A stretch of DNA of 64,000 nucleotides from Anabaena sp051781005 (GCF_051781005.1 NZ_JBPWOA010000032.1:247883-311882), one strand, 5' to 3'. Shown: positions 35,617 to 44,792, counted from the stretch's first letter. Translations and numbers: made by a program. Notes: generated by a model from the letters alone, not told the origin.

Positions 35617-36372
35617 ATGTATACCAGCGAATTAACTAAGTATTCTGCCAAAACGGATCTTGGACAAACCAGCCGCATTCTCGTAGTGGAAGATGAAGAA
35701 CTCATCCGGGAAATGCTTGTTGTGGCCTTAGAAGAAGAAGGGTATGGAGTGATCACTGCTACTGATGGACGAGCAGCTATAGAATATCTCAAAAGCTGCG
35801 AACCCAATTCCGGAGAATTACCCTTTGATTTGGTGCTTTTAGATTTGATGCTGCCGCAAATTAATGGGCTGGATATCTGTCGTCTGTTGCGTCATCAAGG
35901 CAACTCAGTCCCAATTTTGATGTTAAGTGCCAAAGGTGGCGAAACTGACCGGGTGCTGGGTTTAGAAGTGGGAGCAGATGACTACCTGACTAAACCATTT
36001 AGTATGAGGGAATTGGTGGCTCGCTGCCGCGCTTTACTGCGCCGTCAACAACGTTTAAGTATTGTGCCGCAAATTCCAGTACTGAAGTATAAAGAGATTA
36101 GCTTAAATCCTCAAGAGTGCCGAGTGTTGGTTCGTGGACAAGAGGTAAATCTGTCACCTAAAGAATTCCGCTTGTTAGAACTGTTTATGAGTTATGCTCG
36201 CCGGGTATGGTCACGGGAGCAACTGCTAGATCAGGTTTGGGGTCCAGATTTTGTCGGTGATAGCAAAACTGTGGATGTTCATATCCGCTGGTTACGGGAA
36301 AAGTTAGAGGAAGATCCCAGTCATCCAGAATATATTGTGACTGTGAGAGGTTTTGGCTATCGGTTTGGCTAA
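35617..36372 (+). CDS. sphR: Phosphate response regulator SphR (PhoB-like)
   Basis: 251 residues from ATG 35617; GTG 35608 would add three. The receiver has VEDEELIREML, phospho-acceptor Asp in LVLLDLMLPQ, MLSAKGG and YLTKPF. The winged helix includes LSPKEFRLLELFMSYARRVWSREQLLDQVWG and HIRWLREKLEEDPSHPEYIVTVRGFGYRF. It activates phosphate-starvation genes (phosphatases, Pst transporters) by binding PHO boxes. The order sphR-sphS-phoU on one strand, with spacers of 53 and 26 nt, identifies it rather than another OmpR regulator. Confidence 0.85.
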   Translation: MYTSELTKYSAKTDLGQTSRILVVEDEELIREMLVVALEEEGYGVITATDGRAAIEYLKSCEPNSGELPFDLVLLDLMLPQINGLDICRLLRHQGNSVPILMLSAKGGETDRVLGLEVGADDYLTKPFSMRELVARCRALLRRQQRLSIVPQIPVLKYKEISLNPQECRVLVRGQEVNLSPKEFRLLELFMSYARRVWSREQLLDQVWGPDFVGDSKTVDVHIRWLREKLEEDPSHPEYIVTVRGFGYRFG

Positions 36373-36425
36373 TTGTTGAGGATAGTTGTTAGTTTTTAGT
36401 AGTTACATAGCAACTAACTACTCAA

Positions 36426-37769
36426 ATGCTTTTATTAGGATTTTTTCTTGGTTTGATGGTCGGTATTGGGTTCTTACTTTGGCAACAGGTGCAAATGAAC
36501 GGCTATTTGGAGCAAGTACTCCAGCCTTTAAGTTCCCATTCTGCTAGGATAGGGTTGCCTTTGCTGCCACGCTTACGGCAAGAAATGTCAATGGTGAAGC
36601 GCCAAAGGCAAGATTTGCAGTTGTCGTTGGAAACTTACAAGGAATTACTTGATTTTGCACCTTTAGGATATTTGCAAGTAGACGAAGAAAATCAATTGCT
36701 CTGGTGTAATCAGCAGGCGCGGGAAATTTTGCATCTGCAAAGGTGGCAACCAGGACAGGTGCGCTTGTTGTTAGAGTTGGTAAGGTCTTATGAACTTGAT
36801 CAATTAATTGAGCAAACTCGTGATTGGCAAAAGCCCCAAGTGCGAGAATGGGTTTTTCACCCGTCTCGTGAAAATGCTACAGCCATGTTGGAGTTAAAGC
36901 CTTTGGCTTTACAGGCTTCTAGTTTACCTTTGGTGGCAGGACAAGTGGGGGTATTTTTAGAAAATCGTCAACCATTGCTAGATATGAATCAGCAGCGCGA
37001 TCGCTCTTTTTCTGATTTAGCTCATGAATTGAGAACTCCTCTGACTTCTATTCGTTTGGTAGCTGAAACTCTCCAATCCCGCTTGGAACCACCTTTGGAT
37101 CGTTGGGTTAACCGTTTGATGCAAGAAGTTGATCGGTTGATTAATTTGGTGCAAAGTTGGTTAGAACTGACGCAAATGGAAACAAATTCCACCATGCAAT
37201 TGCATTTAGAAACGGTGGAAGTGCGATCGCTCATCGCTTCCGTGTGGGAAACTCTAGAACCACTTGCAAAAGATCAAAATCTGAATATTTCCTATTCTGG
37301 TCTCGAAAACATATGCATTCAAGGCGATAAATCTCGTATTTACCAGGTATTTGTCAATTTATTGGATAATAGTATCAAATACAGCCCCCCAGGGACAACT
37401 ATTCACATTGAAATTAATATTATCTCTGTTAATGAGTTACTTAAAAGCGATGCCTACAGCGATCGCAACTCTCAAATCGTAGAAATCAATATCATTGACT
37501 CCGGTATTGGTTTTGCTGCTACAGATTTACCCCATGTCTTTGAGCGATTTTACCGGGGAGATAAAGCCAGACATCATGAGTCACTTCCTCAAGGCCAAGC
37601 GACAACAGCAATTACTGGTAGTGGTTTGGGATTAGCGATCGTCCAGCAGATGATTATAGCCCACGGTGGAGAAATCAAAGCCATGAACCATCCAGAAACA
37701 GGTGGCGCTTGGATGCAAATTCACCTACCAAGGATCATGGCAAACTCACCAAAGCAAGATTATAGTTAA
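36426..37769 (+). CDS. sphS: Phosphate sensor kinase SphS (PhoR-like)
   Basis: 447 residues. One N-terminal membrane span (MLLLGFFLGLMVGIGFLLW), a linker, a PAS domain (about 78-180; LDFAPLGYLQVDEENQLLWC), then the kinase core: DLAHELRTPLTSIRL, N-box NLLDNSIKYSPPG, DSGIGFA and GSGLGLAIVQQM. SphS monitors phosphate through the Pst transporter and PhoU, phosphorylating SphR when phosphate is scarce. The N-terminal span and PAS domain are needed for membrane localisation and control in Synechocystis. Directly between sphR and phoU. Confidence 0.87.
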   Translation: MLLLGFFLGLMVGIGFLLWQQVQMNGYLEQVLQPLSSHSARIGLPLLPRLRQEMSMVKRQRQDLQLSLETYKELLDFAPLGYLQVDEENQLLWCNQQAREILHLQRWQPGQVRLLLELVRSYELDQLIEQTRDWQKPQVREWVFHPSRENATAMLELKPLALQASSLPLVAGQVGVFLENRQPLLDMNQQRDRSFSDLAHELRTPLTSIRLVAETLQSRLEPPLDRWVNRLMQEVDRLINLVQSWLELTQMETNSTMQLHLETVEVRSLIASVWETLEPLAKDQNLNISYSGLENICIQGDKSRIYQVFVNLLDNSIKYSPPGTTIHIEINIISVNELLKSDAYSDRNSQIVEINIIDSGIGFAATDLPHVFERFYRGDKARHHESLPQGQATTAITGSGLGLAIVQQMIIAHGGEIKAMNHPETGGAWMQIHLPRIMANSPKQDYS

Positions 37770-37795
37770 AAAAATACAATTTTGAGATTAAAAGT

Positions 37796-38464
37796 GTGAA
37801 AGCTGTTATTCATGATTCCAATTTTGAAAAGTCACAGCCAGCACGCGCAGTTAGGCGTTTAGAACGCGATGTATTGCGTATGGGAGCTTTGGTAGAACAA
37901 TCATTTCGCCTCAGTCACCAAGCATTATTTGCCCGCGATTTAACAGCAGCTGAGGAACTCCCCCGACTAGATAAAAAAATTGACCGCTTTTATAGACAAA
38001 TAGAATCTGACTGTACATCAATCATGACACTACAAGCACCTACGGCTCAAGACTTACGCTGCTTAAGTGCCTATATGCAGTTAGTCAGAGACTTAGAACG
38101 CATTGGCGATTACGCCAAGGATTTAGCCAAAATCGCCATTAAAATATTTCCTTATCCATCTCATGATACTTTACCAGAGATTGCATTGATGTCTCACCAT
38201 GCCCAAGCAATGTTAGCAACTAGCTTAGTGGCTTTAGCCGATTTGGATGAGGCCAGTGGCAGGCGTATTAAGTATTTAGATGATGCTGTTGATAACGCTT
38301 ATGATCGTCTTTATCAAATATTAGCATATCAACGAGATGTTCCAGGAATAATTGAACCAATTCTGCTCTTAACATTAGCAATTCGTTGTCTAGAACGAAT
38401 GGCAGATCATGCTACTAATATCGGTCAACGAGTAGCATATATTGTCACCGGTCAACGTTCTTAG
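37796..38464 (+). CDS. phoU: Phosphate signalling protein PhoU
   Basis: 222 residues from GTG 37796. Two PhoU repeats of three helices each are visible: the first with ERDVLRMGALVEQSFRLSHQAL and LRCLSAYMQLVRDLERIGDYAKDLA, the second ending LAIRCLERMADHATNIGQRVAYI. The ERIGDYA and ERMADHATNI segments hold the metal-binding acidic residues. PhoU is the negative regulator linking PstB to SphS. Separated from sphS by 26 nt, so co-transcribed. Confidence 0.93.
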   Translation: MKAVIHDSNFEKSQPARAVRRLERDVLRMGALVEQSFRLSHQALFARDLTAAEELPRLDKKIDRFYRQIESDCTSIMTLQAPTAQDLRCLSAYMQLVRDLERIGDYAKDLAKIAIKIFPYPSHDTLPEIALMSHHAQAMLATSLVALADLDEASGRRIKYLDDAVDNAYDRLYQILAYQRDVPGIIEPILLLTLAIRCLERMADHATNIGQRVAYIVTGQRS

Positions 38465-38565
38465 TATTTAAATTGGTTGTTGTTGTGTTGGGCGTAACTT
38501 GTCCTAGTATGCTGTCCTCACATTTACATCCTTACCGTTAGAGTTTTTATCGGTTTTAGTTAAAA

Positions 38566-38584
38566 GCTAACCTATTCTTAAACT
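38566..38584 (+). promoter_or_regulatory. PHO-box-like direct repeat
   Basis: GCTAACCT-ATT-CTTAAACT, two 8-bp half-sites with an 11-bp period, matches 13 of 16 positions of the cyanobacterial SphR box (CTTAACCT repeats). It lies 114 nt upstream of the Crp/Fnr gene and 102 nt after phoU. Weak evidence alone; a TACTAT sequence 2 nt downstream is an imperfect -10 and its spacing is not typical. Confidence 0.3.
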
Positions 38585-38697
38585 TTTACTATTACAGTAA
38601 ATGAAAGATAACTCAAAAATATCTAATGCCCGTTGACCATTAATCTGTTTATTTGTCAGAATACCTCATTTAAATTTTCTACCCATCTAACATAAAA

Positions 38698-39297
38698 ATG
38701 ACGTATTCTACCAATCAAGCCCTAAAATCTCCTGAAAATAAACAATTTCCCCAGCATTTATTCACCCGTCGGTCAGTAATACCCATCGGCAATGATGTTT
38801 TATGGCGTATTGATCGCGGCATAGTTCGTACCTCAACCTGGAATGAAGATGGAGCATTTATCACCTTGGGTTATTGGGGCTTGGGAGATATAGTTGGCTA
38901 TCCTTTATCCAAAGTCAAACCTTACCAAATTGAATGTTTAACAAGTGTCGAGGCAAGCATTGTTCCTCCTCATATCTGGCATGAAGATATCCAGGCTTTA
39001 TTATGTCACATTCAACAAGCCGAACAACTTATAAGCATACTACATCAAAAACCAACTTCCCGAAAATTGTGGCAATTTTTAGTGTGGTTAAGTGAAAAAT
39101 TTGGTCGTGACTTAAAACAAGGTAAACTAATTGATTTAAATGTAACTCATCAGGATCTATCAGAGGTACTAAACACAACTAGAGTCACAGTTACACGACT
39201 ATTGCAAAAATTTGAAGAAGAAGGAAAAATATTACGTTACAAACGGAGTATTGTTCTGAACTTACCACCCACATTAACTAGAGGACAGGGAGATTAG
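38698..39297 (+). CDS. Crp/Fnr-family transcriptional regulator
   Basis: 199 residues. The N-terminal cyclic-nucleotide-binding-like part is short (about 25-105; WRIDRGIVRTSTWNEDGAFITLGYWGLGDIVGYPLS), with no clear cAMP phosphate-binding RxS motif. It is followed by a helical linker and a C-terminal winged helix with THQDLSEVLNTTRVTVTRLLQKFEEEGKI. It is not NtcA: the length and recognition helix differ. The ligand is unknown. It stands alone after the sphRS-phoU operon; a PHO-box-like site upstream hints at phosphate control (weak inference). Confidence 0.8.
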   Translation: MTYSTNQALKSPENKQFPQHLFTRRSVIPIGNDVLWRIDRGIVRTSTWNEDGAFITLGYWGLGDIVGYPLSKVKPYQIECLTSVEASIVPPHIWHEDIQALLCHIQQAEQLISILHQKPTSRKLWQFLVWLSEKFGRDLKQGKLIDLNVTHQDLSEVLNTTRVTVTRLLQKFEEEGKILRYKRSIVLNLPPTLTRGQGD

Positions 39298-40034
39298 CCG
39301 GGAGCATATCACCTTTGCAAATATGGCTTGAGATTCTTTCCTTTCCTTTGGAACGCTTTGCGAACACAACACTAATCAAAAGCTTCACTACGTTGCCTAT
39401 GGTTAACGCTCTCGTCAGAGAGAAAGAATTGCATAAGTGCTTTTACGAAAGTGAGAAGCTCCCGACTAGCGCTTTCTAGTGCAAGTCCCTAAGTTATTAA
39501 TTATGAATACTATATATATATAAAGCCTAAAGCTCAGTTGTAGCTTATATAAAGCTTTCAATATCCAGATAATTACATTTCATGGCGAATTGGAGTCATA
39601 TTTGTGTTTCAGCTGCTTAGGCTTCTAAACCATCTAGCTTAACTACAACAGCGACCTCATAAAAACGTTTCCTCCATCCTAATACTTCGCCAGATTTGCA
39701 CAAACAGAACTATAAGCAGTCAGCTAAAACCTTCTGAAATTCGGTCTTCAGAAGTATTAATCTTTGTCGAAGATGTCTAATGTCATCTGGTATCCTTCCA
39801 CGTCTTTATAACTTTATTAGAATTTAGTTTTTTTCCATACCCCATACTCCTTACCCTCTGTGGGTTCTATCACCAAACTTAGTTTGATAGGTCAAAAATT
39901 AACAAGGGGGGTTGTGCTAACTATGATAAATAATGTATAGTCATTACTGAAACTTTGTGAGTGAATTCCCTTAAGTTTAAAAGGGCTTTATCATCACTTT
40001 GATTTTTTTTAAGTGTGTGTGAGAGAGTAAGAAC
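39298..40034. other. Long non-coding leader before the first porin gene
   Basis: 737 bases without a credible reading frame. The last ~20 bases (GTGTGTGTGAGAGAGTAAG) recur before the second porin gene at 41936-41955, marking a shared leader end. Contains a CTTAAG...TTTAAAAGGG stretch near 39970 and CTTTGCGAA/TTAACGCTCTCGTCAGAGAG inverted bits near 39358-39420. A long 5' leader or small RNA is possible but not shown. Confidence 0.5.
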
Positions 40035-41639
40035 ATGACAAAACTATTTTGGAATATCCTGAAGGTAAGTCCAGTTATTGCAGCGACCTTTTTGTCTGCG
40101 AACAGTGCTTTAGCTGCTGAAGTTAACGAACAAGCAACAAGCGTTGCTCAGTTATCACAAGAATCAAACAGCATCGGTCAAGTAACTTCCGTTTCTCAAT
40201 TTTCCGACGTACAACCCACAGACTGGGCGTTTCAAGCTTTGCAGTCTTTGGTTGAGCGTTACGGCTGTATTGCAGGTTATCCCAACGGTACATACCGTGG
40301 TAATCGTGCTTTGACCCGGTATGAATTTGCAGCTGGTTTGAATGCCTGCTTAGACCGGGTTAACGAACTGATTGCTACAGCTACCGCTGACATGGTAAAC
40401 AGAGAAGATTTGGCTACCTTACAGCGTTTGCAAGAAGAATTTTCTGCTGAATTAGCAACTCTGCGCGGTCGCGTTGATGCTTTAGAAGCTCGTACTGCTG
40501 AATTAGAAGCCAATCAGTTTTCCACCACCACCAAGTTAAAGGGTGAGGCTATTTTTGCTCTGTCCAATGCTTTTGGTGATGAAAGAGCAGGTGGTGGAGA
40601 CTTACAAGACAACACAACTTTCTCTGACCGGGTGCGGTTGAGCTTAGAAAGCAGCTTCACGGGTACAGATAAGTTACAAGTCCGTCTACAAGCTCGGAAT
40701 AATATCCAATTTGATGGTGGTAGCACTACTGTTGGGAGTGAGAGACCTAATGTAACTGGCACGAGTATGACTCGTCTTGGTTTTGATGGTGACAATGGTA
40801 ACAACGTTGAAGTTGACCAGTTGAACTATGCCTTTAACTTTGGTGAAAATATAAGAGTGAAAGTTGACGCTGTTGGTGGAGACTTTTACGACTTCTTCAA
40901 TACCTTTAACCCAGACTTCAGTAGCAGTGGTAGCGGTGCATTATCTCGCTACGGTCGTTTCAGCCCCATCTATCGCCAAGGTGGTAACACTGGTTTAAAT
41001 GTCCAGTTTAATCCCAAGGGAGCCATTAGTTTTGGTGTTGGTTACTTAGCAAACGAAGCTAGTAGTCCTGAGGCTGGTGAAGGCTTATTTGACGGTAACT
41101 ATGCAGCACTAGCTCAATTAGAATTCAAACCCAGCAATAGGTTGGGTGTTGGTTTGACCTATGTACGTAGTTACTATGGTTCTGGTGAGCGTATCTTTGA
41201 TAGCACTGGCAGTAGTTTTGCTAACAGACCATTTGGTTCAGGTGAACCTACTTCTTTAAACAACTACGGTGTAGCTGCTAGTTTTAAAGTCACTGATAAA
41301 ATCACACTTAGTGGTTCAGGCGGTTACTCTGACGTACAATCAGAAACAACTGATAAGAGTGCTGATGTTTGGTACTGGGCAGCTACTTTAGGTATCAAAG
41401 ACATTGGTAGAAAAGGTAACACATTGGGTCTGATTTTTGGTCAATCACCTAAAGTTACTAGTGTTAGTACTGGTAATAGTGCAGATACAGATACTTCTTA
41501 TCACTTAGAAGGTCTGTACAAGATGAGAGTTTCCGACAACATTCTTGTTACCCCTGGTTTGTTAGTGATCTTCAATCCTGAACACCAGAACAACGATACT
41601 ATTTACGTTGGTACTCTGCGTACTACCTTCAGCTTCTAA
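40035..41639 (+). CDS. Iron uptake porin (SLH + OprB type), tandem copy 1
   Basis: 534 residues. The signal peptide ends at about residue 28 (ANSALAAE). An SLH domain follows (about 55-112: FSDVQPTDWAFQALQSLVERYGCIAGYPNGTY), then a coiled coil (about 115-160) and an OprB-type beta-barrel ending in TLRTTFSF with the C-terminal Phe typical of outer-membrane proteins. The SLH domain anchors the barrel to peptidoglycan-linked polymer. These are the major cyanobacterial outer-membrane channels, some needed for iron uptake. The 5' part is nearly identical to the second porin gene; the barrels differ in loops and length. A strong terminator follows. Confidence 0.9.
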   Translation: MTKLFWNILKVSPVIAATFLSANSALAAEVNEQATSVAQLSQESNSIGQVTSVSQFSDVQPTDWAFQALQSLVERYGCIAGYPNGTYRGNRALTRYEFAAGLNACLDRVNELIATATADMVNREDLATLQRLQEEFSAELATLRGRVDALEARTAELEANQFSTTTKLKGEAIFALSNAFGDERAGGGDLQDNTTFSDRVRLSLESSFTGTDKLQVRLQARNNIQFDGGSTTVGSERPNVTGTSMTRLGFDGDNGNNVEVDQLNYAFNFGENIRVKVDAVGGDFYDFFNTFNPDFSSSGSGALSRYGRFSPIYRQGGNTGLNVQFNPKGAISFGVGYLANEASSPEAGEGLFDGNYAALAQLEFKPSNRLGVGLTYVRSYYGSGERIFDSTGSSFANRPFGSGEPTSLNNYGVAASFKVTDKITLSGSGGYSDVQSETTDKSADVWYWAATLGIKDIGRKGNTLGLIFGQSPKVTSVSTGNSADTDTSYHLEGLYKMRVSDNILVTPGLLVIFNPEHQNNDTIYVGTLRTTFSF

Positions 41640-41690
41640 TTTGAGTAATAGACATCTGGTAAAAATTAAATGTGCATTTACTAGAACCCT

Positions 41691-41727
41691 TGTATAGAAG
41701 TTCAATGTAACTTCTATACATTTTTTT
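41691..41727 (+). terminator. Rho-independent terminator after porin copy 1
   Basis: TGTATAGAAGTT-CAATGT-AACTTCTATACA forms a perfect 12-bp stem followed by seven T, 51 nt after the stop codon. Confidence 0.85.
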
Positions 41728-41815
41728 CCTCAGATGTCTAATGAATTAATTATGGCTCTTGCTTTATTTTTATGGTGATTGAGAAAAGCATAATCATCCC
41801 ACCCTCGTAATTTGG

Positions 41816-41924
41816 CTAAGGGACTTCCAAATAAAAAAATCCCCTAAATTTATGTTGGGTTAGCAAGGTAGTCCGTAAATCGCCCTACGTTTTTTTTGGT
41901 AATTTATTATTTGGTGTTCCCTAA
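41816..41924. mobile_element. MITE-like element, type B (copy 2)
   Basis: About 109 bp with ends CTAAGGGACTTCCAAATAAA and, read outward from the right, CTTAGGGAACACCAAATAAT, matching the element at 3241-3393. The interior differs. It lies between the two porin genes, 33 nt before the second start codon, so its right end sits in the immediate upstream region of that gene. Confidence 0.65.
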
Positions 41925-41957
41925 GGTATTGTTAGGTGTGTGTGAGAGATTAAGAAA

Positions 41958-43592
41958 ATGACAAAACTATTTTGGAATATTCTAAAGGTAAGTCCAGTTA
42001 TTGCAGCTACCTTTTTGTCTGCTAACAGTGCTTTAGCTGGTGAAATTAACGAACAAGCAACAAGCGTTGCTCAGTTGTCCCAAGAATCAAACAGCATTGG
42101 TCAAGTAACTTCCGTTTCTCAATTTTCCGACGTACAACCCACAGACTGGGCGTTTCAAGCTTTGCAGTCTTTGGTTGAGCGTTACGGCTGTATTGCAGGT
42201 TATCCCAACGGTACATACCGTGGTAATCGTGCTTTAACCCGGTATGAATTTGCAGCTGGTTTGAATGCCTGCTTAGACCGGGTTAACGAACTGATTGCTA
42301 CAGCTACCGCTGACATGGTAAACAGAGAAGATTTGGCTACCTTACAGCGTTTGCAAGAAGAATTTTCTGCTGAATTAGCAACTCTGCGCGGTCGCGTTGA
42401 TGCTCTAGAAGCTCGCACTGCTGAATTAGAAGCAAATCAATTCTCCACCACCACCAAATTGAAGGGTGAGGCTATTTTCAGCGTGTCTCAGGCATTTGGT
42501 GATAAGCAAGCTGATATCACAGATGGTAACGGTGATAACGACGACTTAGATAGCAACACAACTTTTTCCAACCGCGTACGCTTAAGCTTAGAAAGTAGCT
42601 TCATGGGTACAGATATGTTGCAAACCCGTTTGGAAGCGAAAAATATCATCGAAAATGATAGCGTTACAGGGACTAACATGACCCGTTTGGGTTATGACGG
42701 TAATACTAATAATAATGTCAGAATTGATAAAGTAAACTACGCGTTCAATCTGAGTGACAAAATCCGTGTCAAAATTGACGCTGTAGGTGGTGAGTTGAAT
42801 GAAAACGTCGACGTGTTCAACCCCGACTTTAGAAGCAGTGGTTCAGGCGCTCTATCTCGTTATGGACGGTTCAGTCCCATCTATCGCCAAGCTGGTGATG
42901 GTGCTGGTATAACTGTTAACTTCAGTCCTAGTGATAAATTTACCTTTAGTGCAGCTTATTTTGCCACAGGTAGAAATGATGCCGCTAATCCAGCTGCTGG
43001 TGACGGTTTATTCGATGGTAGTAACACTTTTTTCGGTCAGTTAGCATTCAAGCCCAATAAAGCTTTCAATGTCGGTTTAGCCTACGCTCGGACTTATCAG
43101 AATGTTGGTGACACAAACTTATTTGGCGATACAGGAAGTTTCTTGGCAAATGGTGTTGTGAATGGTAACGGCGCTCCTGTCCCAGTTGTATCCGACAACT
43201 ACGGTTTACAAGCTACCTTCCAACCCAGTTCTAAATTGACTCTTGGTGGTTGGGTTGGTTACTCCAAAGCAAACAACGAAGTTGGACCTGAAGAAGCAAG
43301 TATTTTTTATTGGGCTACTACTCTGGGTGTGAAAGACTTTGGTAGAAAAGGTAATACGTTAGGTTTAATCTTTGGTCAACCACCTAAAGTTACTGACATA
43401 TCCAATTTTCCTGCTGGGACTGTTAATCCAGATGAAAACGGCACTTCATATCATGCAGAAGCCCTCTACAAGATGAAGATTTCCGACAACATTATGATTA
43501 CCCCCGGTTTGTTGGTGATCTTAAATCCTGAACACAACGATAGCAACGACACTATCTATGTAGGTACTTTACGTACTACATTCAGCTTCTAA
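41958..43592 (+). CDS. Iron uptake porin (SLH + OprB type), tandem copy 2
   Basis: 544 residues with the same order as copy 1: signal peptide, SLH domain (about 55-112), coiled coil, barrel ending TLRTTFSF. The first ~170 residues are almost the same as in copy 1 while the barrel has different loops (for example a DITDGNGDNDDLDSNTTF insert near 182). A region of about 305 nt (42099-42403) matches copy 1 with a single mismatch, whereas flanking coding sequence has scattered silent changes. A terminator follows. The two may serve different solutes with a common anchor (inference). Confidence 0.9.
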   Translation: MTKLFWNILKVSPVIAATFLSANSALAGEINEQATSVAQLSQESNSIGQVTSVSQFSDVQPTDWAFQALQSLVERYGCIAGYPNGTYRGNRALTRYEFAAGLNACLDRVNELIATATADMVNREDLATLQRLQEEFSAELATLRGRVDALEARTAELEANQFSTTTKLKGEAIFSVSQAFGDKQADITDGNGDNDDLDSNTTFSNRVRLSLESSFMGTDMLQTRLEAKNIIENDSVTGTNMTRLGYDGNTNNNVRIDKVNYAFNLSDKIRVKIDAVGGELNENVDVFNPDFRSSGSGALSRYGRFSPIYRQAGDGAGITVNFSPSDKFTFSAAYFATGRNDAANPAAGDGLFDGSNTFFGQLAFKPNKAFNVGLAYARTYQNVGDTNLFGDTGSFLANGVVNGNGAPVPVVSDNYGLQATFQPSSKLTLGGWVGYSKANNEVGPEEASIFYWATTLGVKDFGRKGNTLGLIFGQPPKVTDISNFPAGTVNPDENGTSYHAEALYKMKISDNIMITPGLLVILNPEHNDSNDTIYVGTLRTTFSF

Positions 43593-43644
43593 TTTGAGTG
43601 ATGAATTATTAGCAAAGTAGGCGTTTCTTCTGTCCTACAATTTT

Positions 43645-43668
43645 AAACCCGCCCAATGGCGGGTTTTT
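43645..43668 (+). terminator. Rho-independent terminator after porin copy 2
   Basis: AAACCCGCC-CAAT-GGCGGGTTT stem followed by a T-run, 52 nt after the stop codon. Confidence 0.88.
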
Positions 43669-43712
43669 GTTTGCACATTATTAGCTGTTTATTTGCTGGA
43701 TTTAACTATTTC

Positions 43713-43765
43713 GCCGTAAGTCCCTACTGATTCGGAGTACAAAATTGAAGTGGGGGACTTACGGC
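43713..43765. repeat. Inverted repeat GCCGTAAGTCCC
   Basis: GCCGTAAGTCCC at 43713-43724 and its complement GGGACTTACGGC at 43754-43765 form a perfect 12-bp stem around 29 nt. A non-coding hairpin in the spacer after the porins. Confidence 0.65.
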
Positions 43766-43776
43766 GGGTGATTATT

Positions 43777-43908
43777 TCGTTCCCAGTCAGAGACTGGGAA
43801 TGCTATCACAGAGGCTCTGCCTCTATCGTCACAGAAGGCAGAGCCTTCTAGAATTCATTCCCATACTCTGTATGGGAACGAGAAACGAGAATACAGAGTA
43901 TGAAAACG
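43777..43908. repeat. Multi-hairpin dispersed repeat (copy 1)
   Basis: A series of short palindromes in a row: TTCCCAGTC...GACTGGGAA, GAGGCTCTGCCTC, GAAGGCAGAGCCTTC, and TTCCCATACTCTGTATGGGAA. The last ~60 bases recur in reverse orientation at 50310-50478. Between 43593 and 44023 there is no credible gene. Confidence 0.7.
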
Positions 43909-44023
43909 AGAAGGGTAAAACCTGAGTGTGAGTGTCAATAGGTTTTTTCCTGAAGATAACAAAAGAAACTATCCTACTCAATTCACGTCTTCATAGATAT
44001 CACAAGTTATTGGAACCTACCTT

Positions 44024-44716
44024 ATGAGTCGTCTTATGCGTTGGAAATCTAGCACTGCTGCACTTATGGCAATGGCAATTACTACAGGTGCAGTTACCCC
44101 CTTGTTTGCCTTTGCTCCTGCTCAAGCACAATTCAATCTTAATCAATCTCGAAATACTACTATTCCGGCAAATGTCACCTTACCTGTTACCTATGAAAAA
44201 GAGAAGGTAATTGTTAAGCCTGGAGAGACATTACCTCTAACTCTGACAATAGCTAATGATATTATTGATAGCAACCGAAATGTTTTGATTCCGGCTAGAA
44301 CTGAAGTGATCGGAGAATTACAACCAGTCAATTTAAATAGTAGTTATTCGAGAAATAGAGATGATGTAAATAACCAAGGTGTACGCTTTGTAGCAAGAGA
44401 ATTAGTATTTTCTTCAGGGCAGCGGCAGCAGATTTATGCCAATTCTAGAACTATTACTGAGACTGAAAGAATCTCCGAGGGAAGTAATACTGGACAGATA
44501 TTAACTGATGCTGCTATTGGTGCAGGTGCTGCTAGTGTGATTGCATTGATTACAGGTAACAAGAGAATTGAGATTTTGGAAACTCTTGGTGGTGGTGCAG
44601 CAGGCGCTTTAGCAAGTGTGCTGATTCGGAAAAAACAAGCTGATGTCTTTGTTCTGCGACCAGAATATGATTTAGATATCACACTTGTGTCCAATTTAGT
44701 ACTCTCTCGTTACTAG
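44024..44716 (+). CDS. Exported protein sharing a domain with the SLH protein at 45002
   Basis: 230 residues. The signal peptide (about 1-36) ends in FAPAQAQF. The mature part has a beta-rich segment (IPANVTLPVTYEKEKVIVKPGETLPLTLTI, VLIPARTEVIGELQPV) and a Gly/Ala-rich, possibly membrane-inserting helical hairpin (TDAAIGAGAASVIALITGNKRIEILETLGGGAAGALASVL), then a final beta strand. The whole mature region aligns by eye with the C-terminal half of the protein at 45002. The IPARTEVIGEL motif resembles the IPAGT segment of VirB10/TrbI-like domains; that link is a guess. Likely an envelope protein. Confidence 0.7.
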   Translation: MSRLMRWKSSTAALMAMAITTGAVTPLFAFAPAQAQFNLNQSRNTTIPANVTLPVTYEKEKVIVKPGETLPLTLTIANDIIDSNRNVLIPARTEVIGELQPVNLNSSYSRNRDDVNNQGVRFVARELVFSSGQRQQIYANSRTITETERISEGSNTGQILTDAAIGAGAASVIALITGNKRIEILETLGGGAAGALASVLIRKKQADVFVLRPEYDLDITLVSNLVLSRY

Positions 44717-44757
44717 ACTTAATGTAATTGAAGTCGTGACTTTCATTAATCTAGAAT

Positions 44758-44792
44758 AGCGATCGCCACTGTAAATATTGTGTGCGATCGCT
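44758..44792 (+). terminator. HIP1-armed hairpin
   Basis: AGCGATCGC (44758-44766) and GCGATCGCT (44784-44792) form a 9-bp stem, followed by TGCTTTTA. Two HIP1 octamers used as hairpin arms 42 nt after a stop codon; could end transcription. Confidence 0.5.
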
